From positions 930,001 to 994,000 of the forward strand of contig NZ_JAHWXY010000001.1 of assembly GCF_024281235.1 (NCBI RefSeq): 64,000 bases of DNA. Reading direction: 5' to 3'. The position numbers and the translations under genes were made by a program. This DNA is from Shinella daejeonensis (lineage in GTDB: Bacteria > Pseudomonadota > Alphaproteobacteria > Rhizobiales > Rhizobiaceae). Under the pieces are notes generated by a model. It had not been told where the DNA came from. It did no database searches and saw only the letters and a program-made list of their open reading frames with translations. Positions 47,742-57,737 of the stretch are shown piece after piece; within the stretch, counting starts at the first letter, position 1, and each line of letters opens with the position of its first letter.

Positions 47742-48197
47742 TCAGCCCGCGGCGGCGGCCAGAAACCTTTGCGCCAGCCCCTCGGGCAGCCGGCGCGGTC
47801 GCCCGGCGGCATTGACGACGGCGATGATCACCCGCGCGGCGATCAGGAGCTGGCCCTCACGGCGGATTTCCTGCGTGAGAACCATCTTCGCCCCGCCGGC
47901 CTTTTCCGTCATGGTCAGGACGGTCAGGATATCGTCCATGCGCGCCGGCACCCGGAAGTCGATCTCCATCCGGTGGACGACGAAGGCCATCCCTTCGCGG
48001 TCGCCGGCCACCGCGAGATTGCCCTGCTCCACGCCGAGCAGGCGCAGATAGTCCGTCCGCCCGCGCTCCATGAAATGCAGATAGCGGGCGTGATAGACGA
48101 CGCCGGAAAAATCCGTGTCCTCATAATAGACCCGTTGCGTCAGCCGGTGACCCGTGTCGGTCAGTTCTCCGGCGATGGAATGCGGCGTTGCGTCCAA
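47742..48197 (-). CDS. ybgC: Tol-Pal-associated acyl-CoA thioesterase YbgC
   Basis: A 151-residue hot-dog-fold thioesterase. The active-site motif is RVYYEDTDFSGVVYHARYLHFMERGRTDYLR, with the catalytic aspartate and histidine. It lies upstream of tolQ in the same direction, as in most proteobacteria, although its part in Tol-Pal function is not clear; links to phospholipid synthesis have been reported. Confidence 0.92.
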   Translation of the reverse strand: MDATPHSIAGELTDTGHRLTQRVYYEDTDFSGVVYHARYLHFMERGRTDYLRLLGVEQGNLAVAGDREGMAFVVHRMEIDFRVPARMDDILTVLTMTEKAGGAKMVLTQEIRREGQLLIAARVIIAVVNAAGRPRRLPEGLAQRFLAAAAG

Positions 48198-48229
48198 ACC
48201 AGAACCTTTCCTGCCGTTTCAAACGGCCT

Positions 48230-48727
48230 TTATCCTTCGCGAACGATGACGTGCTCGCTCGACGCCGGCAGCCGCCCGATGCGTTCGCCGATGAATTGCG
48301 GCTTCAGCCGATGCTCGACGAGCGCTTCCGGCGTCGCCGGCAGCCAGCGGAACTCCACCTCCACCCCGTCCTCGACCCGGTGGACGATCTCGCTTTCATG
48401 GAACGGAAAGGGCTCCGCAAGGCCGATCAGGTAATAGAAGGCGAGTTCATGCGCCGCATAGCCGTCGTAGGCGAAAAAATTCTCGGCCGTCCACAACAGG
48501 CGCTCGATGCGCGCCTGCCGATGCAATTCTTCCTGGATCTCGCGCCGGATCGTTTCTTCCGAGCTTTCACCGATCTCCGCCCGCCCGCCGGGAAGCGCCC
48601 AGTAATCGTCTCCCACCGCGCGCTGGGCCAGGATATGCCCCCGGAAAAACAATAGCCCGGCCACGCGGAAGCTGAACAGCTGCGGCTTGCGATCGAGGCG
48701 GATCATGTGGCGCGCCGGCTCACTCAT
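48230..48727 (-). CDS. Nudix hydrolase
   Basis: A 165-residue Nudix-fold protein with the Nudix box [22 protein letters not shown] (about residues 47-68), keeping the metal-binding glutamates; the final glycine of the consensus is replaced by histidine. Substrates are unknown; nucleoside diphosphate derivatives are usual. The start ATG (48727) overlaps the ruvB stop by 8 bp, so it is translationally coupled to ruvB. Confidence 0.88.
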   Translation of the reverse strand: MSEPARHMIRLDRKPQLFSFRVAGLLFFRGHILAQRAVGDDYWALPGGRAEIGESSEETIRREIQEELHRQARIERLLWTAENFFAYDGYAAHELAFYYLIGLAEPFPFHESEIVHRVEDGVEVEFRWLPATPEALVEHRLKPQFIGERIGRLPASSEHVIVREG

Positions 48728-49760
48728 CCTCGAATCCCATGCGGAACTGTACGGTTTCGATATCCTTCGGCGGCATCAATCCCAGATGTTTCCAGGCGTT
48801 GGCCGTCAGCACGCGGCCGCGCGGCGTGCGCTGGATGAAGCCCTGCTGGATCATATAGGGCTCGATGATGTCCTCGATGGCGTCGCGCGGTTCCGAAAGC
48901 CCCGCTGCGATCGTCTCGATCCCCACCGGTCCGCCGCCGAAATTATGCGCGATCATCGACAGATAACGCCGGTCGAGCTGGTCGAGGCCCATGGTGTCGA
49001 CGAGAAGCCGCGTCAGCGCCTCGTCGGCGAGCACCTGCGTCACCGCCTCGGCGCGCGCCACCTCCGCAAAATCGCGCACGCGGCGCAGGAGCCGGCCGGC
49101 GATACGCGGCGTGCCCCGGGCGCGCCGGGCGATCTCGCGCGCACCCTCGTCCGTCATGCCGAGGCCCATCAGCCGCGCGCCGCGCCGCACGATCGATTCC
49201 AGTTCCTCCACCGTGTAGAAATTGAGCCGCACCGGAATGCCGAACCGATCGCGCAGCGGCGTCGTCAGCAGGCCGAGACGGGTGGTCGCCGCCACGAGGG
49301 TGAATTTCGACAGATCGATCTTCACCGAGCGCGCAGCCGGCCCCTCGCCGATGATCAGGTCGAGCTGGAAGTCCTCCATCGCCGGATAGAGAATTTCCTC
49401 CACCGCGGGATTGAGACGGTGGATCTCGTCGATGAACAGCACGTCGCGCTCTTCCAGATTGGTCAGAAGCGCCGCCAGATCTCCCGCCTTGGCGATGACC
49501 GGACCGGAGGTCGAGCGGAAATTGACGCCGAGTTCCTTCGCCATGATCTGGGCGAGCGTCGTCTTGCCGAGGCCGGGCGGGCCGACGAAAAGCACATGGT
49601 CGAGCGCCTCGCCGCGGTTCTTCGCCGCCTCGATGAAGATCTTGAGGTTGGCGCGCGCCTCCTTCTGGCCGGTGAAATCGTCCAGCGTCTGGGGCCGCAG
49701 CGCGGTATCGATGTCCTCGCCGCGCTTTTCCGGCGACAGCAGTCTGTTCGGCTCGCTCAT
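48720..49760 (-). CDS. ruvB: Holliday junction branch-migration helicase RuvB
   Basis: A 346-residue AAA+ motor that drives branch migration with RuvA. Walker A GPPGLGKT (60-67), Walker B in [17 protein letters not shown], the sensor arginine region [17 protein letters not shown] and a C-terminal winged-helix domain ([13 protein letters not shown]) are present. It lies 40 bp after ruvA in the ruvC-ruvA-ruvB order. Confidence 0.97.
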   Translation of the reverse strand: MSEPNRLLSPEKRGEDIDTALRPQTLDDFTGQKEARANLKIFIEAAKNRGEALDHVLFVGPPGLGKTTLAQIMAKELGVNFRSTSGPVIAKAGDLAALLTNLEERDVLFIDEIHRLNPAVEEILYPAMEDFQLDLIIGEGPAARSVKIDLSKFTLVAATTRLGLLTTPLRDRFGIPVRLNFYTVEELESIVRRGARLMGLGMTDEGAREIARRARGTPRIAGRLLRRVRDFAEVARAEAVTQVLADEALTRLLVDTMGLDQLDRRYLSMIAHNFGGGPVGIETIAAGLSEPRDAIEDIIEPYMIQQGFIQRTPRGRVLTANAWKHLGLMPPKDIETVQFRMGFEDE

Positions 49761-49800
49761 GCGCCCCTCATCCCATCGTCAGGCCGGGAAGGCAACTGTC

Positions 49801-50418
49801 TCACCGCGACAATTCCTTGAGGCCGAGACGGATCAGTCGGGCGCTGTCGGCTCCCTCTCCGCCGTTCTTGAGCGCGGCGGCGATGGCGTTGGCCGCCTGG
49901 TCGCGTGAATAACCGAGGTTGGTGAGCGCCGACACGGCGTCCGTGACCGGAGCCGAAGCGGCCCCCTCGCCGATCTCCTGTTTCAGGCCGATCGCGCCGG
50001 AAGCCTCCCCGGCGAAGGCCGGCGCCTTGTTGCGCAATTCCGTCAGGATGCGCACGGCGACCTTGGGCCCGACGCCGGGCGCCCGCGATACGGCCGTCTT
50101 GTCCTGAAGCGCGATGGCGTTTGCAAGCTCGCCCGGCGTCAGGGTCGACAGGACGCCGAGCGCCACCTTCGAGCCCACGCCCTGCACGCTTTGCAGCAGC
50201 CGGAACCATTCCCGCTCCAGCGCCGTCAGGAAGCCGAACAGCCGGAGCTGGTCCTCCCGCACATAGGTCTCGATGAACAGCACCGCCGCCTCGCCGGGCG
50301 AACCGAGCCTGGAAAGGGTGCGCGCCGGGCAAAAGGCGACATAGCCGACGCCGTGCACGTCGAGGATCACATGATCGTCGCCGATCTCGTCGATTGTGCC
50401 TTTGAGCTTGCCGATCAT
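49801..50418 (-). CDS. ruvA: Holliday junction DNA-binding protein RuvA
   Basis: A 205-residue protein that binds four-way junctions and loads RuvB. Domain I (1-62; [27 protein letters not shown]) is an OB fold, domain II (about 65-140) has two helix-hairpin-helix motifs ([16 protein letters not shown] and [16 protein letters not shown]), and domain III (about 155-205) contacts RuvB. Confidence 0.96.
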   Translation of the reverse strand: MIGKLKGTIDEIGDDHVILDVHGVGYVAFCPARTLSRLGSPGEAAVLFIETYVREDQLRLFGFLTALEREWFRLLQSVQGVGSKVALGVLSTLTPGELANAIALQDKTAVSRAPGVGPKVAVRILTELRNKAPAFAGEASGAIGLKQEIGEGAASAPVTDAVSALTNLGYSRDQAANAIAAALKNGGEGADSARLIRLGLKELSR

Positions 50419-50499
50419 GGAAAGGTCCGTTCAGGGATATGTTTCGGGAAGGTGATGCGCAGCGCCCGGAGACGGGCGCGGTCGCAGCGACGCGAAAAA

Positions 50500-51012
50500 T
50501 CAGCCGGCGAGCTTTGCCAGCCGGCCGGACAGGCCCTGTCTGTTATGGGCGTGGCAAATGGCGATGGCAAGCGCATCGGCGGCGTCACTGCCGACGAAGG
50601 TCGCCTTCGGCATCAGCACTTTCAGCATCATATGGATCTGCTTCTTGTCGCCGTGGCCGACCCCGATGACCGCCTTCTTGACGGCATTGGGCGCATATTC
50701 GGCGACGCGCAGTCCGGCGCGCGCCGGCACCAGCATGGCGATCCCTCGCGCCTGGCCGAGCTTCAGCGTGGCGGTGGCGTCCTTGTTGACGAAGGTCTGC
50801 TCGACCGCCGCCTCGTCCGGACCATAGTCATGAACCACGCCGGCAAGCCCGTCGTGAAGCTGGCAGAGGCGCGAGGCCAGATCCATGTCGCCATCCGACG
50901 TCACCGTGCCCGAGGCGACGAAGCGCAGGGAGTTGCCAAGCGTCTCGATAACGCCCCAGCCGGTGCGCCGAAGCCCCGGATCGATACCGATGATACGAAT
51001 CACTTCCTGCAT
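50500..51012 (-). CDS. ruvC: Crossover junction endodeoxyribonuclease RuvC
   Basis: A 170-residue RNase-H-fold resolvase that cuts Holliday junctions. The catalytic acidic residues are visible as Asp11 in [14 protein letters not shown], Glu in [24 protein letters not shown], and the C-terminal [12 protein letters not shown]. It precedes ruvA by 81 bp. Confidence 0.96.
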   Translation of the reverse strand: MQEVIRIIGIDPGLRRTGWGVIETLGNSLRFVASGTVTSDGDMDLASRLCQLHDGLAGVVHDYGPDEAAVEQTFVNKDATATLKLGQARGIAMLVPARAGLRVAEYAPNAVKKAVIGVGHGDKKQIHMMLKVLMPKATFVGSDAADALAIAICHAHNRQGLSGRLAKLAG

Positions 51013-51080
51013 GCCGCAATCCTAGTTCCCTCCAGCGGACCCTGCCAGCGAAATGTGAACAAAACGAATACATCGGGCCA

Positions 51081-51182
51081 AAGCAATTCCAGGAAAAGTG
51101 CGAAGCGGCTTTCCGTCCGGAATTGCGGCGAAAACAAAAAGAGAGAGCGGTTCTACCGATTGAATGAAAGCCGGAACCGCTT
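51081..51182. repeat. RIME-like palindromic repeat
   Basis: AAGCAATTCCAGGAAAAGTG opens the element; GTCCGGAATTGCGGC, AAACAAAAAGAGAGAGCGG and a terminal CCGGAACCGC follow. It lies between ruvC and the LLM-oxidoreductase gene and resembles the 17005 copy most closely. Confidence 0.7.
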
Positions 51183-51270
51183 GCCGCGGGAATTTCGCCG
51201 GTTCCGTTTGGTTTTCATGAAACTGAACCTACATGGGGCAACGATCAGATCTGCTTACAGCGAGGCCGCC

Positions 51271-52272
51271 ATGGTGCCCTTCTCCATCCTCGACCTTTCC
51301 CCCATCATCGAAGGCGGCAGCGTCGCCCGCTCGCTGGCCGATTCGCGCCGGCTGGCGCAGGAGGCGGAAGCCGAGGGTTACCGCCGGTTCTGGCTCGCCG
51401 AGCATCACGGCATGGCCGGCATCGCCAGCGCCGCGACCTCGCTGGTCATCCAGCATGTGGCCGCCGGCACGAAGACGATCCGCGTCGGCGCGGGCGGTAT
51501 CATGCTGCCCAACCATGCGCCGCTGGTCATCGCCGAACAGTTCGGCACGCTCGCCGCCCTCTTTCCCGATCGTATCGACCTCGGCCTCGGCCGCGCGCCG
51601 GGAACCGACATGCAGACGGCTCGGGCGCTGCGCCGCAACCTCGACGGCGGAGCCGAGCGCTTCCCGCAGGACGTGGTGGAACTGATGCAGTTCCTCGGCC
51701 CCCCGCATCCCGACCGGAAGGTCCTCGCCGTACCCGGCGCAAACAGCAACGTTCCCGTCTGGCTGCTCGGATCGAGCCACTATTCGGCGCATCTTGCGGG
51801 CATGCTGGGACTGCCCTTCGCCTTCGCCTCGCATTTCGCGCCGGACATGCTGCTGTCGGCGCTGGAGATCTACCGCGAACGCTTCGAACCGTCGCAATAT
51901 CTCGACCGGCCCCATGTCATGGTCGGCGTCATGGGAACGGCTGCCGGGACGGACGCCGAGGCGGACCATCTTTTCACCTCGATGCAGCAATCCTTCGTTC
52001 AGCTTCGCCGCGGCACGCCGACCGCCTTCCCGCCGCCGGTCGACTCCATGGACGGCCGGTGGAGCGAGCAGGAGCGGCTGATGGTGGAGCACACACTGCA
52101 ATATGCGGTGGTCGGCGGGCCGGAGACGATCCGGCGCAAGATCGCCGATTTCCTCTCGCTGACCGGCGCCGACGAACTGATCGTGTCGATGCCGGTTCAC
52201 GACATCGAGGCGCGGCTGCGCTCGGTGCGGCTTTTCGCCGAAGCGCAGCGGATGCTTGCAGGCGCGGCCTGA
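51271..52272 (+). CDS. LLM-class flavin-dependent oxidoreductase (luciferase-like)
   Basis: A 333-residue TIM-barrel protein of the bacterial luciferase family: [14 protein letters not shown] at the start, [19 protein letters not shown] with the conserved [45 protein letters not shown], and a C-terminal [28 protein letters not shown]. It probably uses reduced FMN; substrate unknown. The ATG at 51271 has GAGG 6 nt upstream; the frame is open far upstream over ruvC/ruvA and is rejected. Confidence 0.88.
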   Translation: MVPFSILDLSPIIEGGSVARSLADSRRLAQEAEAEGYRRFWLAEHHGMAGIASAATSLVIQHVAAGTKTIRVGAGGIMLPNHAPLVIAEQFGTLAALFPDRIDLGLGRAPGTDMQTARALRRNLDGGAERFPQDVVELMQFLGPPHPDRKVLAVPGANSNVPVWLLGSSHYSAHLAGMLGLPFAFASHFAPDMLLSALEIYRERFEPSQYLDRPHVMVGVMGTAAGTDAEADHLFTSMQQSFVQLRRGTPTAFPPPVDSMDGRWSEQERLMVEHTLQYAVVGGPETIRRKIADFLSLTGADELIVSMPVHDIEARLRSVRLFAEAQRMLAGAA

Positions 52273-52308
52273 CCGGCAGCCGCAGCCTGACCGGAAAATC
52301 CGGAGCGA

Positions 52309-53055
52309 TCAGGCGGAAAGCCTGGCCAGAACCTCGTCGGAGACCTCGAAGTTCGAATAGACGTTCTGCACGTCGTCATCGTCTTCGAGCGTATCGATGA
52401 GCTTCATCAGCGAGCGCGCCTTTTCCTCGTCGACCGGCACCGTGTTCTGCGGCTGCCAGATCGCCTTGACGGTCTCGGCCTCGCCGAGCTTGTCTTCCAG
52501 CCCCTTGGAAACCTCGCCGATATCCTCGAAGCCGCAGAGGATCGTATGACCGTCCTCATCCGTCGTCACGTCCTCGGCGCCGGCCTCGATGGCGGCTTCC
52601 ATGACCGTGTCCGCATCGCCCGCCGAAAGCTTGTAGACGATCTCGCCGACCCGGTCGAAGGAGAAGGAGACCGATCCGGTCTCGCCAAGCGCGCCGCCGG
52701 CCTTGGAGAAGGTCGAGCGGACGGAGGAGGCGGTGCGGTTGCGATTGTCGGTCAGCGCCTCGACGATGACGGCGACGCCGCCCGGACCGTAGCCCTCGTA
52801 GCGGACTTCCTCGTAATTCTCCGCGTCGCCGCCGGCCGCCTTCTTGATCGCGCGCTCGATATTGTCCTTCGGCATCGACTGCGCCTTGGCGTTCTGGATC
52901 GCCAGACGCAGGCGCGGGTTCATCGCCGCATCGGGCATGCCCGACTTCGCCGCGACCGTGATCTCGCGGGCGAGCTTGGAGAACATTTTCGACCGCACGG
53001 CGTCCTGCCGGCCCTTACGGTGCATGATATTCTTGAACTGTGAATGGCCAGCCAT
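52309..53055 (-). CDS. yebC: YebC/PmpR-family protein
   Basis: A 248-residue protein opening with [19 protein letters not shown] and containing the conserved [20 protein letters not shown] and [30 protein letters not shown]. YebC proteins are described as transcriptional regulators and more recently as factors that relieve ribosome stalling at proline-rich stretches. It converges with the LLM-oxidoreductase gene. Confidence 0.94.
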   Translation of the reverse strand: MAGHSQFKNIMHRKGRQDAVRSKMFSKLAREITVAAKSGMPDAAMNPRLRLAIQNAKAQSMPKDNIERAIKKAAGGDAENYEEVRYEGYGPGGVAVIVEALTDNRNRTASSVRSTFSKAGGALGETGSVSFSFDRVGEIVYKLSAGDADTVMEAAIEAGAEDVTTDEDGHTILCGFEDIGEVSKGLEDKLGEAETVKAIWQPQNTVPVDEEKARSLMKLIDTLEDDDDVQNVYSNFEVSDEVLARLSA

Positions 53056-53218
53056 GGCAACCCCGTATCGTTTGGCGGCCCCTGTTACGAGGCGCCGTTG
53101 TCGGTGGCGGGGCACCCGTCGCCTCCGGCGTCCGTCCCGTGCCCCGTTTTTTGGAATGCCGCCTTATAATTTCCTTGCCGCCCGCCGTCCAGCGGGCGAG
53201 CGAAGAAAGCCTGCGCCG

Positions 53219-54043
53219 TCAGGCCCAGAACGCCGGAACGGTTTCGGCAAGGCGCGGGCCGAGACGCAAGGGCGCGACCTTCTCGGCAAGCCCCGTCCGG
53301 TCGGAGATCTCCACGGCCATGCCGCAGATCGTCGCCGGCCCGTGCGCCGGTTCGAAACGGCCCTTCGGCATTTTCGAGATGAAGCGGTTGAGCGGCTCCT
53401 CCTTGTCCATGCCGAGCGAGGAATCGTAATCGCCGCACATGCCGGCATCCGACATATAGGCGGTGCCGCCATTGAGGATCTGGCAATCGGCGGTCGGGAC
53501 ATGCGTGTGGGTTCCGACCACCACGCTGGCGCGTCCGTCGACGAAATGCCCGAAGCATTGCTTCTCGCTCGTCGCCTCGGCATGGAAATCGAAGATCGCC
53601 GCATCCGCCTGTTCACCGAGCGGGCAAGAGGCGAGGATCGCCTCGCCGGCGGTGAAGGGATCGTCGAGTTCCGGATGCATGAAGACACGCCCCATGATGT
53701 TGGCCACCAGAACCCGCGCGCCGTTTTTCGCCATAAAGACATTCGCGCCGCGCCCCGGCGTGCCGGCGGGATAATTGGCGGGCCGCAGGAACCGGTCGTG
53801 GCGGCTGGCGAAGGTCACCGCCTCCTTCTGGTCCCAGACGTGGTTGCCGGTCGTTACCACATCCGCGCCGGCATTGATCGTTTCGTGGAAAATCTCTTCC
53901 GTGATGCCGAAGCCGCCGGCCGCGTTTTCCCCGTTGACGACCACGAAATCCAGCCTGAAGTCACCGATCAGCCCCGGCAGGCGCTCCCAGACGGCCGTCC
54001 GGCCGGTTTTGCCCACCATGTCGCCGAGAAAGAGAAATCGCAT
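53219..54043 (-). CDS. YmdB-like metallophosphoesterase
   Basis: A 274-residue calcineurin-like phosphoesterase of the YmdB family (2',3'-cyclic nucleotide phosphodiesterase activity in Bacillus). Metal ligands lie in FLGDMVGKTGR (Asp8), VVNGENAAGGFG, TTGNHVWDQKE, DFHAEATSEK and GTHTHVPTAD. The order FCL ligase - ymdB-like - yebC, all leftward, is common in alphaproteobacteria. Confidence 0.9.
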   Translation of the reverse strand: MRFLFLGDMVGKTGRTAVWERLPGLIGDFRLDFVVVNGENAAGGFGITEEIFHETINAGADVVTTGNHVWDQKEAVTFASRHDRFLRPANYPAGTPGRGANVFMAKNGARVLVANIMGRVFMHPELDDPFTAGEAILASCPLGEQADAAIFDFHAEATSEKQCFGHFVDGRASVVVGTHTHVPTADCQILNGGTAYMSDAGMCGDYDSSLGMDKEEPLNRFISKMPKGRFEPAHGPATICGMAVEISDRTGLAEKVAPLRLGPRLAETVPAFWA

Positions 54044-54052
54044 CGATCCGCC

Positions 54053-54637
54053 TTAGAATGCCTGTTGAAACATACGAAACCCGCTTTCGGTGAGGATGGC
54101 GTCGAGCGCCACGTCATGCGGTTCCGCGGGCACTGATGCCACTTCCTGGCAGTCGAACGCAACGCCAATCAGCTGCGGCCGCCGGCCCTTTTCGCGCAGA
54201 CGCCCGATGGCGCGGTCGTAGTGGCCGGCACCATAGCCGATGCGGTGGCCCCTGGCATCAAAGGCCGAAAGCGGCACCAGCAGGATATCGGGATCGAGTT
54301 CCTCCGCTTCCGCTCCCGGCCCGATCGTGCCGAAACCGGCCTTCACCACCGGCGCGCCCGCAACCAGCTCGCGAAAGACAATCGTCTCGCGGTCCAGCAC
54401 CACCGGCAGGCAAAGCCGCGCGCCGCGCGCGCGCAGCCGCGCCAGCAGGGGCCGCACGTCGGCCTCCGAGCGGATCGGCCAGAAACCGGAAACGACGCTG
54501 CCGGGCGAAAGCGCGATCGCCTCGCCGGCATGATCGGCCATCGCCAGGCTCGCCTCGATACGCACCTCCGGCGGCATTGCGTCGCGCCGCGCCAGGCGCT
54601 CGTTTCTGATCGCCGCCTTCCGTTCCCGTTCCGTCAC
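54053..54637 (-). CDS. 5-formyltetrahydrofolate cyclo-ligase
   Basis: A 194-residue enzyme that converts 5-formyl-THF to 5,10-methenyl-THF using ATP, salvaging an inhibitory folate. Conserved pieces are RRDAMPPEVR at the start, SGFWPIRSEADVRPLL and, for ATP/metal binding, LLVPLSAFDARGHRIGYGAGHYDRAI. In E. coli the orthologue (ygfA) follows 6S RNA; here the SorC-tal pair lies between it and the 6S gene. Confidence 0.92.
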   Translation of the reverse strand: MTERERKAAIRNERLARRDAMPPEVRIEASLAMADHAGEAIALSPGSVVSGFWPIRSEADVRPLLARLRARGARLCLPVVLDRETIVFRELVAGAPVVKAGFGTIGPGAEAEELDPDILLVPLSAFDARGHRIGYGAGHYDRAIGRLREKGRRPQLIGVAFDCQEVASVPAEPHDVALDAILTESGFRMFQQAF

Positions 54638-54745
54638 GCCGGCCCTCCTGCCGCTTGCCGCCTTTTCCGGAATTGCTCTAGCAGCTAAGGCGGGCAGCCC
54701 GAAAGGGGACGGGCGGGCTTTTCCGCAGCCGCGGGCCGGCGGCGC

Positions 54746-55732
54746 TCAGGCCGCCGCCGTCGCTGCGTTCAGGCGTAACAGTTCCTGCGCCGCGCCTTCG
54801 TCGGTGATCAGCGTGTTGCAGCCGATACGGCGGATCGTCGCCCGCATGGCGGCGGCGCGATTGGCGCCGCCGGAAACCAGCACGATATGCTGCGTCTTGC
54901 TGATCGAATCGAGGTCGATCGACATGACCCGATCGCGGATCGGATGGTCGATCGTACGCCCTTCCGCATCGAGAAAATTGCACATCGTATCGCAGACGCA
55001 GCCGGCGGCGACGAGTTCGTCCAGCACCTCCTGCGGCAGGAACGTACGGGTCAGCGAGGTCATCTGCGGGCCGATGTCGCCGCAGCTCACCACCGCGATA
55101 TCCATTTTCTCGGCAAGCTCGAAAAGCGTCCCGAGGCCGCAGCGCTCGATCAGGCTGCGCTTGGTGGCGGCCGAATCGACGATGAGCGGCGCGAGAAAAA
55201 GATAGCATTCCGCCCCGAGCTGGCTCGCCAGCCGCCAGGTATACTCGATAGGGTTGATATGATGCGCCTCGACCAGCCCCCCGAGAAGCGAGGCGACCTT
55301 CACGCCGGCCCGCCGCACCGGACGGAAGCTTGCGAGCGACGCCGTCAGCGTGCGCCCCCAGCCGACACCGACGATACTGTCGTCGGGGATCGCCTCCGAC
55401 AGGAAGCGCCCGAGCGCGAGACCGACATTCTTGGCGTTTCCGTCCACCGTGTCCGCAGACGGAACCACGATCGCCTCGTCGATGCCGAAGGCGTTTTCCA
55501 GCCGCACCGCCAGTTCCACGCAGTCGCCGATGCCGCCGTCGATCCAGATCTGCACCTCGGCGCGCTTCAGGGCCTCGTCGAGCATGCGGATGATGGTGGT
55601 GCGGCTGACGCCGAGCCGTTCCGCCACATCCTTCTGGGTCAGGCCCTGGTTATAATAAAGCCACGCAGCCCGCAGCCGCAGCGTTGTCGTTTCCGAGTAG
55701 GCGGTATGCCTGTCGCGTCGAAGCCGTGCCAC
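54746..55732 (-). CDS. SorC/DeoR-type sugar-binding transcriptional regulator
   Basis: A 328-residue regulator with an N-terminal helix-turn-helix (about 20-55; LRAAWLYYNQGLTQKDVAERLGVSRTTIIRMLDEA) and a SorC-type sugar-phosphate-binding domain (about 60-325; VGVGWGRTLTASLASF, VSCGDIGPQMTSL, LVSGGANRAAAMRATIR). The GTG at 55732 has GGGAGG 4 nt upstream. It is divergent from transaldolase; regulation of the pentose-phosphate step by a sugar phosphate is a reasonable inference. Confidence 0.88.
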   Translation of the reverse strand: MARLRRDRHTAYSETTTLRLRAAWLYYNQGLTQKDVAERLGVSRTTIIRMLDEALKRAEVQIWIDGGIGDCVELAVRLENAFGIDEAIVVPSADTVDGNAKNVGLALGRFLSEAIPDDSIVGVGWGRTLTASLASFRPVRRAGVKVASLLGGLVEAHHINPIEYTWRLASQLGAECYLFLAPLIVDSAATKRSLIERCGLGTLFELAEKMDIAVVSCGDIGPQMTSLTRTFLPQEVLDELVAAGCVCDTMCNFLDAEGRTIDHPIRDRVMSIDLDSISKTQHIVLVSGGANRAAAMRATIRRIGCNTLITDEGAAQELLRLNAATAAA

Positions 55733-55823
55733 TTCGCCTCCCTTCCTGCTCGTCGCATCGCCATAAGGCGGCGGGGAAACCGGCGCAAAAGCGACATATG
55801 TCCACTCGCCTGATCAAAAGTGC

Positions 55824-55853
55824 TTGACTTTAACCTCGCTGCGGTTCGATAGT
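55824..55853 (+). promoter_or_regulatory. Candidate housekeeping promoter of transaldolase
   Basis: TTGACT-N18-GATAGT lies 170 bp before the transaldolase start and 92 bp before the divergent SorC-type start. The -35 box is good, the -10 weaker. Confidence 0.4.
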
Positions 55854-56022
55854 CCAGTCCTGCGAACCGGCGAACTTTCGCCGGCGACTGGTTATGACGG
55901 CCGGTGTGACGATCGACGAACAAACGGCGTCGGCCACGCCGGGCGCTCGTTGTGAAACATCAGGTAGGGCCGACATTCCGCCATGGAATTTGACCCGACT
56001 GCAATCATTCGGGATTTCGGAT

Positions 56023-56985
56023 ATGGCATCCAAGCTTGAACAACTCCGCGCAATGACGACCGTGGTGGCGGACACCGGCGACATCGAAGCCGTGCGCCGC
56101 CTGAAGCCGGTCGATTGCACCACCAATCCCACCATCGTGCTCAAGGCGCTGGCCATGCCCGCCTTCTCCGACGCCGTCGGCGAGGCGATTCGCTGGGGCC
56201 AGTCGCAGGGCGGCAATCACGAGGCGGTCGTCGCCGCGGTCGCCGATCGCCTGGCGATCTCCGTCGGCGCGGCGCTCTCCGAACTGGTGCCCGGCCGCGT
56301 GTCCACGGAAGTCGACGCCGATCTTTCCTTCGACATCGAAGCCTCGATCGAGAAGGCCCGCTCGCTCATCAAGGCCTATGAGGCGCGCGGCATCGGTCGC
56401 GAGCGCATCCTCATCAAGCTGGCCTCCACCTGGGAAGGCATCCGCGCGGCGGAAGTGCTCCAGAAGGAAGGCATCGACTGCAATCTGACGCTGCTTTTCA
56501 ACCTGGCCCAGGCCGTCGCCTGCGCCGACGCCGGCGTGTTCCTGATCTCGCCCTTCGTCGGGCGCATCCTCGACTGGCACGTCAAGGCGACCGGCAAGAC
56601 CTTCACGGCGGAAGAGGATCCGGGCGTGGTCTCGGTCCGTGGGATCTATGATTATTACAAGTCCAACGGCATCGGCACGATCGTCATGGGCGCATCCTTC
56701 CGCAACATCGGCGAGATCGAAGCGCTGGCCGGCTGCGACCGCCTGACGATCAGCCCGGCGCTGCTGGAGGAACTGGACGCGGCACAGGGCTCGCTGGAAC
56801 GCAGGCTTTCGCCGGAAAAGGCCGGCAAGGTCGCGCCGATCCACATGGACGAGAAGACCTTCCGCTGGATGCTGAACGACGACGCCATGGCCACCGAAAA
56901 GCTCGCCGAAGGTCTGCGCGGCTTCGCCAAGGACCTCGGCAATCTGCGCACCATCATCGACAAGCAGATGCAGGCAGCCGCCTGA
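56023..56985 (+). CDS. tal: Transaldolase
   Basis: A 320-residue TalB-type enzyme of the non-oxidative pentose-phosphate pathway, moving dihydroxyacetone from sedoheptulose-7-phosphate to glyceraldehyde-3-phosphate. It has [28 protein letters not shown], the Schiff-base lysine in [12 protein letters not shown], and [32 protein letters not shown]. The ATG at 56023 gives the TalB-type start; the frame is open to 55894. Transketolase lies 1.4 kb on. A terminator follows. Confidence 0.95.
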   Translation: MASKLEQLRAMTTVVADTGDIEAVRRLKPVDCTTNPTIVLKALAMPAFSDAVGEAIRWGQSQGGNHEAVVAAVADRLAISVGAALSELVPGRVSTEVDADLSFDIEASIEKARSLIKAYEARGIGRERILIKLASTWEGIRAAEVLQKEGIDCNLTLLFNLAQAVACADAGVFLISPFVGRILDWHVKATGKTFTAEEDPGVVSVRGIYDYYKSNGIGTIVMGASFRNIGEIEALAGCDRLTISPALLEELDAAQGSLERRLSPEKAGKVAPIHMDEKTFRWMLNDDAMATEKLAEGLRGFAKDLGNLRTIIDKQMQAAA

Positions 56986-57009
56986 AGTCTCCGGCAATCG
57001 GTGAAATCG

Positions 57010-57040
57010 AAAGGGTCGTCCTTCGGGGCGGCCCTTTTTC
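57010..57040 (+). terminator. Rho-independent terminator of transaldolase
   Basis: AAAGGGTCGTCC and GGGCGGCCCTTT pair around a TTCG-type loop, followed by TT. It lies 25 bp after the stop. Confidence 0.85.
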
Positions 57041-57099
57041 ATCTCCCGATGGGAAACCGGGAACAAGAAGGCGCCGAGAAAGGAAAAGCGCGGTCCACG

Positions 57100-57246
57100 C
57101 AACCGATGGCGTTTTACGATCCCGGGAACCTACAGAGTAGGTGGGCGCCGTATATCCGAACCCACGGGCCCGGATAGGGACAGCTCCCTAGAGATCGCGT
57201 ACGGCCCCGGGGAAAGTGTTGCCTGTCGGGGAGCGCAGACCGCCTT
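57100..57246 (-). ncRNA. ssrS: 6S RNA
   Basis: 6S RNA binds housekeeping RNA polymerase and dampens transcription in stationary phase. The segment lies just downstream of zapA on the same strand, the conserved place for ssrS. It can form a long imperfect rod: GGTCTGCGCTCCCCGACAGG on one side and CCTATCCGGGCCCGTGGG on the other, with an open bubble around AACACTTTCCCC. A TATATA -10-like box lies just upstream (57250-57256 region). Ends are estimates, within about 20 nt. Confidence 0.75.
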
Positions 57247-57336
57247 AGCTATATAGGATGAAAGCGCCTTCTGCGCCAGTCTCCGGCGATCGATTTCCGC
57301 CAGTGTCCGGCGATCCATTTCCGCCCGTCCCGCCGC

Positions 57337-57708
57337 TCAGTTGACCGCCGGCTTGACGGAAAGCTTCGCGGCCATGCCCTGGATCTGGTTCGTCAGTTCG
57401 CCCAGCGCCAGCGCGATACTCTCTTCCTTCTTCGCCACGTCCGACATCGCCCCCTCGCGGCCGGCGCGCAGTTCCTCGACTTCGCTCTCGATGCGGCCGA
57501 GCCGTCGGGACGTCTCGTTCAGTTCGTCCATGACCATGATGCCCGCCATCACCGTGAGCCGCAGGTCACCAATCTCGCCGAACTGGCTCTTGAGATGCAC
57601 GACATAGCGGTCGAACCCGGCGGCAAGCTCTTCCAGATGGGCCTCCTGCCCCTCCTCGCACGCCATGCGATAGGCCTTGCCGTCGATCGATACCGTTACC
57701 TGTGCCAT
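57337..57708 (-). CDS. zapA: Cell division protein ZapA
   Basis: A 123-residue protein that stabilises FtsZ filaments. The N-terminal globular part has VSIDGKAYRMACEEGQEAHLEELA and LRLTVMAGIMVMDELNE; the rest is a coiled coil. The ATG at 57708 gives the standard start. It lies between a DUF4164 gene and 6S RNA, as in related genomes. Confidence 0.9.
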   Translation of the reverse strand: MAQVTVSIDGKAYRMACEEGQEAHLEELAAGFDRYVVHLKSQFGEIGDLRLTVMAGIMVMDELNETSRRLGRIESEVEELRAGREGAMSDVAKKEESIALALGELTNQIQGMAAKLSVKPAVN

Positions 57709-57737
57709 GTCGCTACCTGTATCCGCCTGAGATTTTT

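Noticed and set aside
54665-54682. Another RIME-like copy near 5-formyl-THF cyclo-ligase
   Set aside because: Only one arm (CCGGAATTGCTCTAG) is present; it may be a degraded remnant, but it is too short to call.
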